DNA of 64,000 bases from positions 43,915-107,914 of the forward strand of contig MCFE01000265.1 of the NCBI GenBank assembly GCA_002104905.1. Reading direction: 5' to 3'. Position 1 is the first letter of the stretch. Each line of letters starts with the position of its first letter. This DNA is from Basidiobolus meristosporus CBS 931.73. Lineage: Eukaryota > Basidiobolomycota > Basidiobolomycetes > Basidiobolales > Basidiobolaceae. Below, in pieces: positions 12,985-23,499 of this stretch. The notes under the pieces are model-generated. The model saw only the letters and a list, made by a program, of their open reading frames with translations. It ran no database searches and had not been told where the DNA came from. The position numbers and the translations under genes are program-made.

Positions 12985-13680
12985 AACTTCCATACCTCTT
13001 CCTCCTTTTTTCATGTAAAGAGTGGCTTGGATTTGACCAAGATCACCAATGGCCACGAGGGAATACTGCGAGATGGGATAAAACCCGCAGAATACTAGTG
13101 TCATGGCCGATCAATCATCCGAAAGTAACAAAGGCCAGCACAGGTACATCAGAAGCAAACATGGTCCGAGCCAACTGCTGAGATGCCCAGCTCTTGATAA
13201 GTGTTATGTTCAGACGAGATGACGACCGACCAACTTTCAGTCAAAGCGACCTCAACCACCAAATTTCTTGGCGGCATTCATGCTAGTGATACATACAGTC
13301 CAAATACCGACGATATGACTGAACCTCACGACAGGTGAAAATGACCACAGAAATGGTGGCTGAGTATGTGGTATGATCCGCGCGAAGTATAATATGTTGG
13401 CATATATACGATAGGGAAGCTGGCGAAAAGTCTCAATAACATCGATCCTCACACTCACTCCTGGAGCCAAGAATCCGAGATCAGCAGTGCTGCGAACCAC
13501 GTGCAACCAAACTAGCTGGGATGATCCACGCAATCGGTTTTCTAATGTGAACGAAGGAATGCAATGCAGATTGAATTCAATCGTGTTCTCTGTGCTGGCG
13601 ATTCTGTTGACACCGAGAATTTCCATCCTGGGTAATGAGGTCTCTATTGCCCACCAAATCATGAAATACTTTTAACCAAT
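12985..13680 (-). pseudogene. Decayed fourth tandem copy of the H+-ATPase gene
   Basis: Translation of the minus strand gives fragments that line up in order with Pma1. A segment around MEILGV (about 13610) matches WQILGV. Then VVRSTADLGFLAPGVSV...RIYANILY (about 13390-13510) matches the [14 protein letters not shown]...RMYAYIVY stretch before TM5. HIVGIWTVCIT...KKFGG (about 13255-13330) matches TM7 and its loop. VALTESWSVVIS, in another frame, matches the [12 protein letters not shown] segment. About 120 residues between the first two blocks are deleted, including the TGDGVNDAP hinge, and the N-terminal half is gone. Several frameshifts and stops. Position and orientation fit a fourth unit of the tandem array. 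Surely non-functional as a pump. Confidence 0.85.
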
Positions 13681-13689
13681 CTTTCCGCC

Positions 13690-15401
13690 CCTATCGTCTG
13701 ATCGCTGACGGGTGGCAAAACCTACACCAGGATTCGACATCGGTGTCTTGTTTGGCGGCTAATCCATGGTTCTCGAAGTTACATTCGGATTTCATGTCGT
13801 GACAACCACGCGAAACCTCCTTTACCTTAGGAAAATGGTCACGGTGCAGCTCTACCCAAGTATAACTCAAACCATGGTGGAAGGAAACCTGAATTCAAAT
13901 CATATCGGATTGTTTCAAGAACCATTTCCACCTTAAATTCATATTAACCATTTGAAGTGGGTTCTGCGCATTTACGATCGTCTTGCCTATTTGCTCAATC
14001 TCCACAGAGTGGATGCCAAGGATGTTGGGTTAAGGTTAATTGTGGCAAGTTGCTCAAGGTTTGTTGGTTACAATTTGGTTTAGGGTTAGGGTTGTATGGC
14101 TAATTATCGAACGAGTGGAATTCGCCAGTTTTCTTAAGCATAGACACCACATTACTAGCATTACATATATAGTATGTATGCTCCACACCGCACAAACGAA
14201 CTTATATAGCCAGCAGCCGCATTTCGGAATACGCGGAGACTTCGTGCTTTTGGCTATATCCCGATTTCCTAATTCATCTTGAACATCAGGAAAGCACTAC
14301 TTCGAGTTTCGCATAGATGCGGAGAGAAATCCATGCTCTGTACCCGAATGCTAAAGCCCGTTAACTTGGAACGTCTAACATCACTGCAACCGATACAATC
14401 ATTTTCGGCCCCGTCGGTAGAGGATCCGGAGACTTAACATCATCTTCCAAACGCCCCAAACTGTTATGCAACGATCCATACCGGTATAGTTGAGTATTTT
14501 AGGCAGAACAGTGCCGTCTCTGATTTACTGCGAAATACCCTTGATTCTGGACTGAAGGGTGATTTAAATAGCCGATCGCCAGTTACTTGGGAATCTAGGC
14601 TAGTTCCGCAATACATTCCATCAACTGAATCTATTCCAGGTCCTGATAGAGCATCACCGTATATTCTGTATCATAGTATGCTGGCTGATATCAGACATAC
14701 TATATTCAGACGAACCGTTCCGAAAAGATCATGAAGCCTGATTTCAATGGCACATTGATGGCTTGTCGTGGTCGTAGGGGCGAGGGTGATGCTAGTGATT
14801 ACTAATGCGCGAAGGTCTGTAGCCGTCCATGCTGTGATGTCACTGATAAAGCTGCATGTGGTAAGGATTCAGTAGATCCCCAGTTGGGAAATAGGGATGG
14901 GATCGCGCAGAGCCAAGGTGTGGTGTCAATTCCGCTAGGCGCACTACAATAATATGAGCATTTCCTTCCGTAAAAGGCATTCAGTGTTGATCTCTTTGTT
15001 ACTACAAGTAAGCATGGATTGTATAGAACCAAAAATATTGGGGAGCCGGTTATATATTCATACTGGCTGTGAGCTACGTATACCGATCCGAATTTCGCCA
15101 CCAAAGTATATGGTCAGTGTGCATTTGCTACTGGGCTTTGGCCTATCCTTATTACTATATCGCATGGGACCACAGTGAAACAGTGACAAGCCTCGAGTGA
15201 ATTGATTTTCATCTACTTGAATTCCGAGTGAAATCATGATTAGAATATGGCGTTAGGTCACTATCCAATCAAACACCCAACTGGGTATCAAATAGAGACA
15301 TGAGCTCCATGGGAGATATATTCAAGGTAGTGAACTTCGTTCATGCTCTCCACGTTTTGGAAGATACAGTGTACCCTACTCAGGGTTGTTAGCATGCTAC
15401 T
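13690..15401. other. Unassigned region between the array and the repeat zone
   Basis: No supported gene. The G+C-rich parts may be further remnants of the decayed H+-ATPase unit, but I could not align them. Two telomere-like TTAGGG units occur near 14080-14096. Confidence 0.4.
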
Positions 15402-15744
15402 TGTTGTAAGTCTTGTAATTACACCTAAACATTCACTTTAGTCACTCAGATCATTGTCTACAGATCTTGGTGAATTCTGCACAAACTCCTTGTTGGGATT
15501 TACCTGGAATATTTTCACCAAAACATCAGGTACCCAGATGATGAAAATCGCAGAGCTGCTTGAACAGCCACAAACGCTGCACACATGCTCTTTGGCCCTC
15601 CTTGAATATATTTAACATGTTTGTTTTGCCAAGACCATGTAAAAGTATAAACACTACTTTTACACTCAATATATCACTAAGTGAAAGCCACATAACCTGG
15701 TTGCACTCCCAACCACTTCCAATATCTTTGAAACTTGTACAACA
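15402..15744 (+). repeat. LTR of copia family A, plus orientation
   Basis: A 343-bp LTR-like sequence beginning TGTTGTAA and ending GTACAACA. It shares long blocks with the solo LTR at 28755-29103 (CCTTGTTGGGATTTAC, CCAAGACCATGTAAAAG, CACTTCCAATATCT). The flanking 5 bp do not match, and the DNA to its right is copia sequence in the opposite orientation, so the site has been rearranged. Confidence 0.8.
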
Positions 15745-15905
15745 AATATGTCTGCAGTCAATTCATCTTCAGGACAGTAAGCTCAGTGATCTAAGGTATT
15801 ATTTACACCTTCTCAGATGAAATGATATAAGTTATATTGTACATATTTCTAGCATGAAATGTTGGGTTTCTACCTAACTGTATACACCCTTACCCCAGGG
15901 GAAAA
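15745..15905 (-). pseudogene. 3' end fragment of a copia pol gene
   Basis: Strongly similar to 17890-18060, the end of the copia RNase H region on the minus strand, with shared blocks such as AGGACAGTAAGCT and TCTAGCATGAAA. Too short and eroded to code. It adjoins an LTR of opposite orientation. Confidence 0.65.
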
Positions 15906-16229
15906 ATTGCAAAAGGCCAGCAGAATAAGATTATGGTATTAGCTATACCCTATGTCTCTCTAAACTTAGAACTCCAAAAATCTTAGGAATTAGCCATTTT
16001 GTAAACCAGCAGACATATTAACTAGGTGGAGACTATGCAATATAGTTTTCATATCAGTAATAAGATAATTCCTACTTCCATGAAGAAATACCACTAAGAA
16101 ATTAAACAAAAACCACCAGCAACAGACCATTAGAGTACCAGTAGAGCATAAATAGACTTTCAAATGAATTTTAACTACAGAATATCTCAAATGGCTGATT
16201 AGCTCAAAAAATGGTGGTAGAGTATCTTT

Positions 16230-16578
16230 TGTTTTAATTATTGAGTTGTCACCTAGATATTCATGCTAGCTTAGTCACATAGATCCTACTCTTTGATTAG
16301 CATTCTGTCCTGAACAAATATCTTGTTGGGATTTACTGGAAATATTTTTACAAAATCATCAGGTACCCAGATTATGATCTTTCTCCAAGTTGTCCTATAG
16401 CTACCAAAGTTTGCACACATATTCTTGAGACCTACCTTAACAAGCTCTACATGCTTGTTTGCTCTACTCTATCAAAAGTTAAATACCATACTTTTTGATC
16501 AATGTTACTACAAGTGAATAACAGGTAAATCCTCTAGTTCTCCATATCACTTCCAATGATCCTCAGAATATTGCAATA
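16230..16578 (+). repeat. LTR of copia family B, plus orientation
   Basis: About 349 bp, TGTTTTAATTATT to TATTGCAATA. Matches the complement of the LTR at 23130-23476 throughout (TTAGCATTCTGTCCTGA, CAGATTATGATCTTT, TATCAAAAGT). Followed by minus-strand copia sequence. Confidence 0.75.
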
Positions 16579-16599
16579 TCTTTGACATAAACCTTAACT

Positions 16600-16800
16600 G
16601 TTGAAGGGCTTTCCTAGCCACATTGCCCCTTTTTGATCTCACAGGCTTCCATATACTGTGCCTTTATTGTGAAAAATACTTCAGTTGGCTGCTTCCTTGA
16701 ATTCCATAAGATTGTGCCTTTACAGTCAAGAAAGGTGTAACCTGCAGGAGATTGTCTGCATACTAAATATTGCTCACAATCTGCAGTAAAGTATCCCAAA
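16600..16800 (-). pseudogene. Copia RNase H fragment
   Basis: A 61-codon open stretch reading MGYFTADCEQYLVC...GYTFLDCKGTILWNS lines up with the copia RNase H segment GYSDADWGQN...YTFLYCKGAISWNS at 18024-18818. The active-site region YSDADW is altered to YFTADC. Only a remnant. Confidence 0.8.
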
Positions 16801-16811
16801 AGTTCCTACTC

Positions 16812-16893
16812 TATTGTAAACATTTATAAATCCACCTAAGTATTCACCAAGCTTAGTCACTTAAATCATTACCTGCAAACTTTTGAGAATACT
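16812..16893 (+). repeat. Truncated family A LTR
   Basis: The first 80 bp or so of a plus-strand family A LTR (TTAGTCACTTAAATCATTACC), cut off exactly where the next LTR begins in the opposite orientation. Confidence 0.65.
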
Positions 16894-17239
16894 TGCTGTA
16901 AGAGTTTTGGAAATATTGAAAGTGACTGAAGGACAAGTAGATTATGTGACTTTCACTTGATGATTTATTGAATGTAAAAGTAGTATTTATACTTTTACAT
17001 AGTCTTGGCATAAAAACAAGTGAATAGGTGTAAGAATGGCTCAAGAACATGTGTGCAAGGTTTGGAGCTCTTTGGACAACTTTGAGAATTTTCATGTTCT
17101 GGGTACCTGATATTTTGATGAAAATATTCTAAGTAAATCCCAACAAGAAGTTTGGTCAGTGTTCTCTAAGACCTGTAGGTAATGATCTAAGTGACTAAGT
17201 TAGGAAAGTATTTAGGTGGAATTACAAACTTTTACAACA
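16894..17239 (-). repeat. LTR of copia family A, minus orientation
   Basis: 346 bp, ending in ACAACA on the plus strand (TGTTGTAAAAG on the minus strand) and beginning TGCTGTAAGAG. It is the 3' LTR of a minus-strand element whose pol end follows at 17240-17460. Confidence 0.85.
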
Positions 17240-17460
17240 CTCCCACCCTATTAAATGTGTATGCTGACTAGTCCTAATTTTAACCCAAGAAATCCAAACT
17301 TCTCTCTGGCTAATGGTTTAGTAAACATGTCTGCAATCATTTCATTTCTAGGACAGTAAACTAAGTTAACTAGGTTGCTATCCATAGCTTCACATATGAA
17401 GTAATGCTGATATCTATGTGCTCAGTTCTAGCATGAAAAGTTAGATCTTTACCTATTTTA
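17240..17460 (-). pseudogene. Copia pol 3' end, cut by a later insertion
   Basis: Starts with the polypurine-tract complement (CTCCCACC) and continues with sequence parallel to 17810-18030. It stops abruptly at 17460, where another complete LTR begins. This indicates an element inserted into an older element of the same family. Confidence 0.75.
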
Positions 17461-17809
17461 TGCTGTAAGAGTCTTGGAGATATTGGAAGTGATTGGGAGG
17501 ACAAGTAGACTATGTGGTTTTCACTTAATGATTTATTAAATGTAAAAGTAGTATTTATACTTTTACATGGTCTTGGCATAACAAACACATAGAATAGGCT
17601 AAGGAAGGTCCCAAGAGCATGTGTGCAAAGTTTGGGGCTGCTTGGACAACTTTGAGAATTTGTATGTTTTGGATACCTGGTATTTTGGTGAAAATATCCC
17701 AAGTAAATCCCAACAAGGAATTTGGTCAGTATTCTCTAGGATATAAAGGTAATGATCTAAGTGACTAAGTTAGGTGAATTTTTAGGTGGAAATACAAATT
17801 TTTACAACA
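17461..17809 (-). repeat. 3' LTR of a copia family A element, minus orientation
   Basis: 349 bp, TGCTGTAAGAG to TTTACAACA. On the minus strand it follows directly after a purine-rich AGTGGGAG tract and the end of a copia pol gene, as expected for a 3' LTR. Confidence 0.9.
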
Positions 17810-18818
17810 CTCCCACTCAGCAAAATGTTCATACCAGCTAGTCCTAATTTTGACCTAAGATATTCAAACTTGTCTCTAACTAATGGTTTGGTAAATATGT
17901 CTGCAATCATTTCATCTGTAGGACAGTAAGCTAAGCTAACTAAGTTATTCTCTATAGCTTCACGTATGAAATGATGTCTAATATCTATATGCTTAGTTCT
18001 AGCATGAAAAGTTGGATTTCTACCTAATTGTATACATCTTTGATTATCTTGAAATAAAGTAATAGGTGTTTTTGACATAGGCCTAAATCTGTAAAAAGTT
18101 TTCTTAACCACATTGCTTCTTTTGTAGCTCCACAGGCTGCCATATACTCTGCCTCTGTGGTGGAAAGTGCTATAGTTGGTTGCATTCTTGAATTCCATGA
18201 AATTGCTCCTTTACAATAAAGAAAGGTGTATCTGGTGGTGGATCTTCTGTCTTCTGAATTTTGTCCCCAATCAGCATCAGAGTATCCCACAAGATCCTGT
18301 TCTGAGTACTTATAAGTGTATCTTAAGCAGATATCAGCAGTTCCTTTTAGGTATCTAAAAATCCGCTTAACTGCTGCAATATGATCAGATCCATAGTTCT
18401 GATTATGTTGGCTGACAACTCCCACTGAATACAAGATATCTGGATGTGTTCCAAGCATGATATACATCAGACTGCCAGCCATAGATTGATAAGGAAAGTC
18501 AGGGCTTCTAGATGGCACCAAGCTCTCTTGATTTGGTTGAGTTTTGACTAAGTTAAGGTTTGTCTCCATTGGGGTAGCTGCCGGTTTACAGTCTTCCATT
18601 TTGAGCTTCTTTGGTATATCTTGAATATACTTGGACTGGCTTAGGGTAATAGTCTGGGTACTTCTGTCTGTGGAGAACTTAATCCCTAAATAGTAACCTA
18701 GTTCTCCTAGATTGGACATCTTGAACTCCATAGATAGGCTGGATTTTCTCTCTTCCAATGTTTCTAGGTTACTGGCAGCTATAATAAGATCATCCACAAA
18801 CAGTTTGACTTTTAACAA
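17810..18818 (-). pseudogene. Copia reverse transcriptase C-terminus and RNase H, truncated
   Basis: Two overlapping frames (264 and 138 codons) hold the back half of a Ty1/copia polyprotein. Recognisable are VDDLIIA of the reverse transcriptase active site, LSQSKYIQDI, CKPAATPM, SLMYIMLGTHPDI, and the RNase H motifs YSDADWG, STTEAEYMAA and RTKHIDI, then the terminal IADIFTKPLV. A frameshift near 18050-18200 separates the last 90 codons. The 5' part ends at 18818, where an R1 repeat begins, so gag, protease, integrase and most of the reverse transcriptase are missing. Confidence 0.92.
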
Positions 18819-19014
18819 TGTAACACTATTATATCATGTTTTGGTCAATACTCATATGAACTTAAGACAGTCTTGTATTTGAGATATTACACCTACCTGA
18901 ATGTAAGATTCAATGATGACCTGCCATAGTAAGCATTATAAATAAAGTTGTGGCACCACATACACAGGTATATGTACCACTATTTCCCCTTTGGTTTGAC
19001 TCACTTCCATATAT

Positions 19015-19608
19015 ATGCCGCCAAAAAATAAAGCTAAGTTGTCTGGTTCTCAACCAAACCCCACCACTGATGGCAACAGAAGAACAGTTGGACAACAGCT
19101 TGCTTTGACATTCAGTGCAACAAGTGGGGCTACATTCAAAAAAGGCCCTGTGGACAGTGTTCCCATTGAAGGTAATAATGTGGACTCCTCAGGCTCTCAG
19201 TCAAGTAGGCAATTGAGAACCTCTGCAGAGCCACAAGCTGACTGTTATGCTCAGGCAGATGAGAATGTAGCAAACATAGTACCCTCAGTTGAAGATCAGC
19301 ATGTGGCCATGATAACATCACCACCACCCATATTAGCAAGTATGTTGTCAGCTCATACTAAAGCATTAATGAAGCAATTAGGTGCGGTGGCTGATTGGAT
19401 AGATGCAATGGCCCAGAGAAGTCAGGAAATAGTCCAGAAACAGGATGAGCAGATAATACTTGTGGAGCAATCAATATCCTATGTAGAGAAAGCAGTATCT
19501 CTGCTGCAAAGAAGGAACTCAGGCAGCTCAATGTCACAGCCAAGAATTGAGCCATTTCCCAATGTAACAGCAGAGGAACACTGTACAGTCCTTGAAGCAC
19601 AACAATAG
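19015..19608 (+). CDS. R1 N-terminal open frame, function unknown
   Basis: 197 codons from an ATG that follows the R1 leader. The N-terminus is polar and Ser/Gly/Gln-rich (PPKNKAKLSGSQPNP). A following stretch is a likely coiled coil: LVEQSISYVEKAVSLLQRR, about residues 140-160. The same protein is readable, with changes, at 38640-38910 and 40840-41514, so it was under coding constraint before the copies decayed. It resembles a structural (Gag-like) protein in composition, but there is no zinc knuckle and I do not recognise the family. The frame continues after a stop at 19606 with blocks also shared by the other copies. Confidence 0.5.
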   Translation: MPPKNKAKLSGSQPNPTTDGNRRTVGQQLALTFSATSGATFKKGPVDSVPIEGNNVDSSGSQSSRQLRTSAEPQADCYAQADENVANIVPSVEDQHVAMITSPPPILASMLSAHTKALMKQLGAVADWIDAMAQRSQEIVQKQDEQIILVEQSISYVEKAVSLLQRRNSGSSMSQPRIEPFPNVTAEEHCTVLEAQQ

Positions 19609-19871
19609 TGCCCAAAGATAAAGCCCACAGAAATACCTATCACAGCGTGGGAGGGTGACAATGTGGTGTTTATACCAAGGCCCAAAAATCAAAACACATT
19701 GAAGATCTGTGAAGCCTTTGAGTGCAATAATGAAGAGTGGGCTAATATACAATAGGCTGTTAGAAGTCTAGCATGCCATCACCTTAAGGCTGGCATACCA
19801 TGGGACCATCAGGAACTCAAGGCCAAGCAGTATGCAATTGACTGGTTCCATGAGCATTATCCTGGATTCAA

Positions 19872-20477
19872 ATGGGCAATGGATTTTGGGCCAGCATTGG
19901 TATGCTAAGAAAGTATCTCAAGAATAGCAGAAACTATCAAAGGCAGAAGAACAAGGGTGCCATGGCTAAAAACCAGCAATTTCCTCAAGAGCCCATTACA
20001 AGCAGGGCCAAAAGCTCCAGACAAGCATCTAAGAGATGTCAGGCAGCTGGAAGAGAGCCAATTAGGGACAAGCAGGCAGAAATGGATGCACCCGCACAAC
20101 ATATATCAAGGAAAGAGCATAGTACCATTCAAGAAGCACCCAGTCAAAGTAGCAGTGAAGGACCTGGCAGTGATACAAGCCAGCCACTTTTACAGGAGCC
20201 AACCACAATTACAGTTGAGAGCTCAAAGCAAGCTGAAAAGAAATATCAGGTTGCCAGAAGAGTGCCTGTAAGGGACAAGCAGGCCAAAACAGATGCATCA
20301 GAGTGGAATTTATCCAGGAAAAAATGTAGTTCTTTACAAGAAGCACTCAGACAAAGTAGCAGTGAAAGACCTGGCAGTGATAAAGAAAAAGGTAAAGGGA
20401 AAAATATCTACCCAAGCCTGAGACAGGGAGGCAAGCAAAAAAAACTACAGTTCTTGCCAATTAACACCGCAAGCTAG
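19872..20477 (+). CDS. R1 basic repeat-containing open frame, broken protein
   Basis: 201 codons, Lys/Ser/Gln-rich, containing two tandem units of about 70 residues. Unit 1 runs from QEPITSRAKSSRQ to SSSEGPGSD; unit 2 from QEPTTITVESSKQ to SSSERPGSD. It then ends in KEKGKGKN. A third and fourth unit can be read in the copies at 41700-42130 and 43300-43500. Low complexity and basic charge would suit nucleic-acid binding, but that is inference. The region between this frame and the upstream one contains stops, so the ancestral protein was longer. Confidence 0.45.
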   Translation: MGNGFWASIGMLRKYLKNSRNYQRQKNKGAMAKNQQFPQEPITSRAKSSRQASKRCQAAGREPIRDKQAEMDAPAQHISRKEHSTIQEAPSQSSSEGPGSDTSQPLLQEPTTITVESSKQAEKKYQVARRVPVRDKQAKTDASEWNLSRKKCSSLQEALRQSSSERPGSDKEKGKGKNIYPSLRQGGKQKKLQFLPINTAS

Positions 20478-21330
20478 GAACAGACTGAATCCCATCATAG
20501 CCAAGAAGAATTACCAACAAGAAAATAGCTGTTTACACAAGAGTTGTAAGCGCAGCCAGTTGAGCTACACTCCAGCAAGGTAGAAGAGTTTGCTGAAAAA
20601 AACAATTTGTCTACCACAGCCTCCACAGCCTCTATTGTTGACAGAGTGGAGATCCCACTGACAGACAAGGCTACAATGTCAAGAGCTTGAAAGATTATCA
20701 CAGTGCCTTCAGTGGAGTTTTGAAACATCAATATGCACACCAAGAGGTTGCAGCACTTCTTCAAGAGCAGTGCTCAAGAAAATGCACTGGAACACTTCAA
20801 GGATTTATTGCAAAGACTGGCAGATGAGGAGCTAGACCATGCAATGCCAGCTGAAGACCAGGATGTGTGGGAACCAGTGAATGAATAGTGGCATAAAGCC
20901 GTTAAATTCCTGCTCAAGTTGTGGAACCAGAGTGTTACAGCAGAACTATTTATTGAGTGGAGGATTTTAATGGAGTTACTTGTTGGGGGTGGGGTTGGGC
21001 TTAATGTTAGTGTAGGGTATAGGGACCTGTATAGGTCAATACAATTGGCAATTGAGGTACAACTGAGGTTTCAACATAAATAAGTCAATTTGTACACATG
21101 AAAAGTAAGAGAAACAGTTGAGTCAGGAAGTAAGGAGTCTGAAAAAGAGGCAATAGCCAATCAATTCACACAAACATAGGTGGCAATAGAGTGTCTGGGA
21201 TCAGAGAGTGAGCAAATTGGCAAGGAGCAAATCAAAAGCCACTTATACATTGTTGTGATGAAAAATTTTGACTAAGTTTTTTGTAAAATGTGGACAGTGT
21301 CTTGACAAGATCAGTACCTCTTAGTCATGG

Positions 21331-22238
21331 GACTTTCACTTTGTGATAGCCTTTTGATGGGATCATCTCAATAATTTTTCATAGGGAGCAGACATTAAGA
21401 CTTCTGCATTAAATAATCTGCTATGATATATACTACAGTATCAACAGATCCTGTTGAAATTTCAAGGCTCTTTGGGGGTGTTTAGCTTAAGAACTTTGTA
21501 CAAGAGGCTTCATAGAACATATCTGCATTGCCAGATAGTACAAATATAGCCTACATAGGTTTTGGCTCCATTTAGGAAGTACCCAATTTGTGGTAGTAGT
21601 ATTTTCCCATTTTTCTTCTTTTTCTTTTTCTGCTAATGATCTAAGGGAAGTTCCTTTTGAGGGATGGTTCTTGATTTCCTTACAGATGGGACCACAGTGT
21701 GCTTATGCATAGATGACCTCATGGCATCATTTGTCCAGAATTTTTGACTATCTAAGAGTAATTTAGTCAAAATCAGCATCCTTGTAGATCAATTGTAACT
21801 TTTGATAGAGTTTTCCAAATTTGATCAAATAAACCTCATTTGAAAGTTAGTTTTCTCAGTGCTTTGGTATCAGACTCCAATATATAAGCCTTTTGAGTTG
21901 CAATGCTTGGCAGTGACTCAATCAACTAAAAGTTCTGATCTGATCCAGAGAATCAATTATCACCAGGTGTTTTCTCCCACCGTAATAAGTGATAAATATA
22001 TAGCAGGTATAGATTGCTATGTTATCTTCTGAGTGGCCTGCAGTTGTATACTGGTCCACTGTTGCTTGGTTATTTACTCCAATCAGACTTACAATCATTT
22101 GCTTCACTCTCTCTGGCTGGCAGTAGAATCTTCTTGAGTTGATTTTGCTAAATTTGTACAATACTTTCTCCCACTGTTTTTAGACTTAAACAGAGTGATA
22201 GCACATCTGACAGCTCCATATCTGGGTACTGGTACATT
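21331..22238. other. Unclassified A+T-rich repeat DNA
   Basis: No gene or recognisable element. Short frames only. Confidence 0.4.
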
Positions 22239-22449
22239 AGACTTGTTCCATTGTGCCTTCAATCATAGTGACAGAAAGTGCTGTATATTTTGTTATTAAT
22301 TTGATATTTTAGGGTCATATGCATGTCAATTTTGATCCCAAATTGGCACTGTATGGCACCATCTGGCACTCTGTGGCATGATCAGGCACCATCTGGCATG
22401 CTATGGCACTATTGGGCACTATGATCAGCTGGAATGATGGAACAAATCC
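22239..22449. mobile_element. Short non-autonomous Harbinger-like element (MITE), 211 bp
   Basis: Left end AGACTTGTTCCATTGTGCC, right end GGAACAAATCC (complement GGATTTGTTCC), with ATT directly on both sides (22236-22238 and 22450-22452). The right half has six or so GGCAC-containing units like those just inside the left end of the 3.4-kb element at 43600. No coding capacity. Confidence 0.75.
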
Positions 22450-23129
22450 ATTGTTTCATTATCAAACCACTTGATACAAATGTGGCATTCTTCCATTGGA
22501 TTTTGTAGTCTTAATCTGTACTCCAGGTGGATATATGTATTATGTTTTATCAGGATCCTTACAACTTTGGGAAATTGTTTCTGAGATCTTTTCCCATTAA
22601 TAGGTAGTCCAAAATGGTAGTTAGCAGCTCCAGTATTTGCATTCTCAGCCTTATTTTGAGCAGCAGCAGTTTTTGTAAAATCCTCCTCAGGCAATCATTC
22701 AATGATGATCTATATATTTTTTTGCAATTCAGGACAATATCCTATCCAAAGTCTTGTCTAACAGTCAATTGAGCTTATATGAATATATATAGCAATATAT
22801 TTCATTGTAGATCTGGACCCTCAATTGCTGGAATTATGCAGTTTTCTTCAGCAGTGTTATAGCACAAACATACTATACTTCTTGACATGTTTACATGTCA
22901 ACTTGATAGCCTCTCCTTCATAACCAGCTTGAGTAGTTACTGAATGAGTCTTTTGAAGGCAAGGCCTTCTTCTCTACAGCAATATCCTCATGAGCATAGT
23001 CCTTTTAGCAGCGGTAGTCATCTTTAACTTTGACAGGGCAATAGTGTGGAAAGTCTTTCTCCAGACTGGCAGAAAAGGATCCAAGGCAAAGTAGACACCA
23101 AGCAGACAGCAAGCTTGGGGCTCATAACC
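22450..23129 (-). pseudogene. 5' internal region of a copia family B element
   Basis: Lies directly inside the LTR at 23130 on the minus strand and begins with a primer-binding site. An ATG near 23020 starts a frame broken by an early stop. A later 89-codon piece (22425-22694) has no recognisable domain. The element is interrupted at its left by the MITE at 22239-22449. Confidence 0.55.
23118..23129 (-). other. Primer-binding site of copia family B
   Basis: On the minus strand GGTTATGAGCCC follows the LTR end directly. It is complementary to the anticodon-loop part of fungal initiator tRNA-Met (GGGCTCATAACC), the half-tRNA priming typical of copia and Ty5 elements. The same 12 bases follow the LTR at 34294. 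Confidence 0.85.
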
Positions 23130-23476
23130 TGTTGCAATATTTGAGGAGTATTGAAAGTGATGTGAAGAACTAGTGGATTTACATATCGTTCACTTATATA
23201 TTTTTTGATCAAAGTATGGTACTTATACTTTTGATAAAGTAGCGCAAAAAAAGGTCTAGAGTTTGCTAAGGAAGGTCCCAAGAATATGTGTGCAAAGTTT
23301 GGGGGCTTTTGGACAACTTTGACAAAGATCATAATCTGGGCACCTGAAAATCAGGTGAATATATTCTAAGTAAGTCCCAATAAGAAATTTGGTCAGGACG
23401 CAATGCTAATTAAAGAATAAGATCTATGTTACTAAGTTAGCATGAATGTTTTGGTGATAACTTAATAATTACAACA
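23130..23476 (-). repeat. 5' LTR of a copia family B element, minus orientation
   Basis: 347 bp, TGTTGTAATTATT to TATTGCAACA on the minus strand. Canonical TG...CA ends, followed by the primer-binding site. Confidence 0.85.
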
Positions 23477-23499
23477 TCTATCAGATTAACATCAACTAT

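Larger units (their letters stand above)
18811..21330 (+). repeat. R1 repeat, copy 1 (most complete)
   Basis: First of several copies of an interspersed sequence of about 2.5 kb that I cannot classify. It starts with AATGTAACACTATTATA, has a TATA-like segment near 18940, and carries broken coding blocks. Its distal part (from about 20940: TTTTAATGGAGTTAC, GGTATAGGGACCTGTATAGG) recurs at 42580 and 47710. No terminal repeats were found. The coding blocks point to a selfish element or amplified gene rather than a satellite. Confidence 0.7.

Noticed and set aside
14079-14096. Telomere-like TTAGGG units (also near 57799)
   Set aside because: Only two units or fewer at each place, too short to be a real interstitial telomere.
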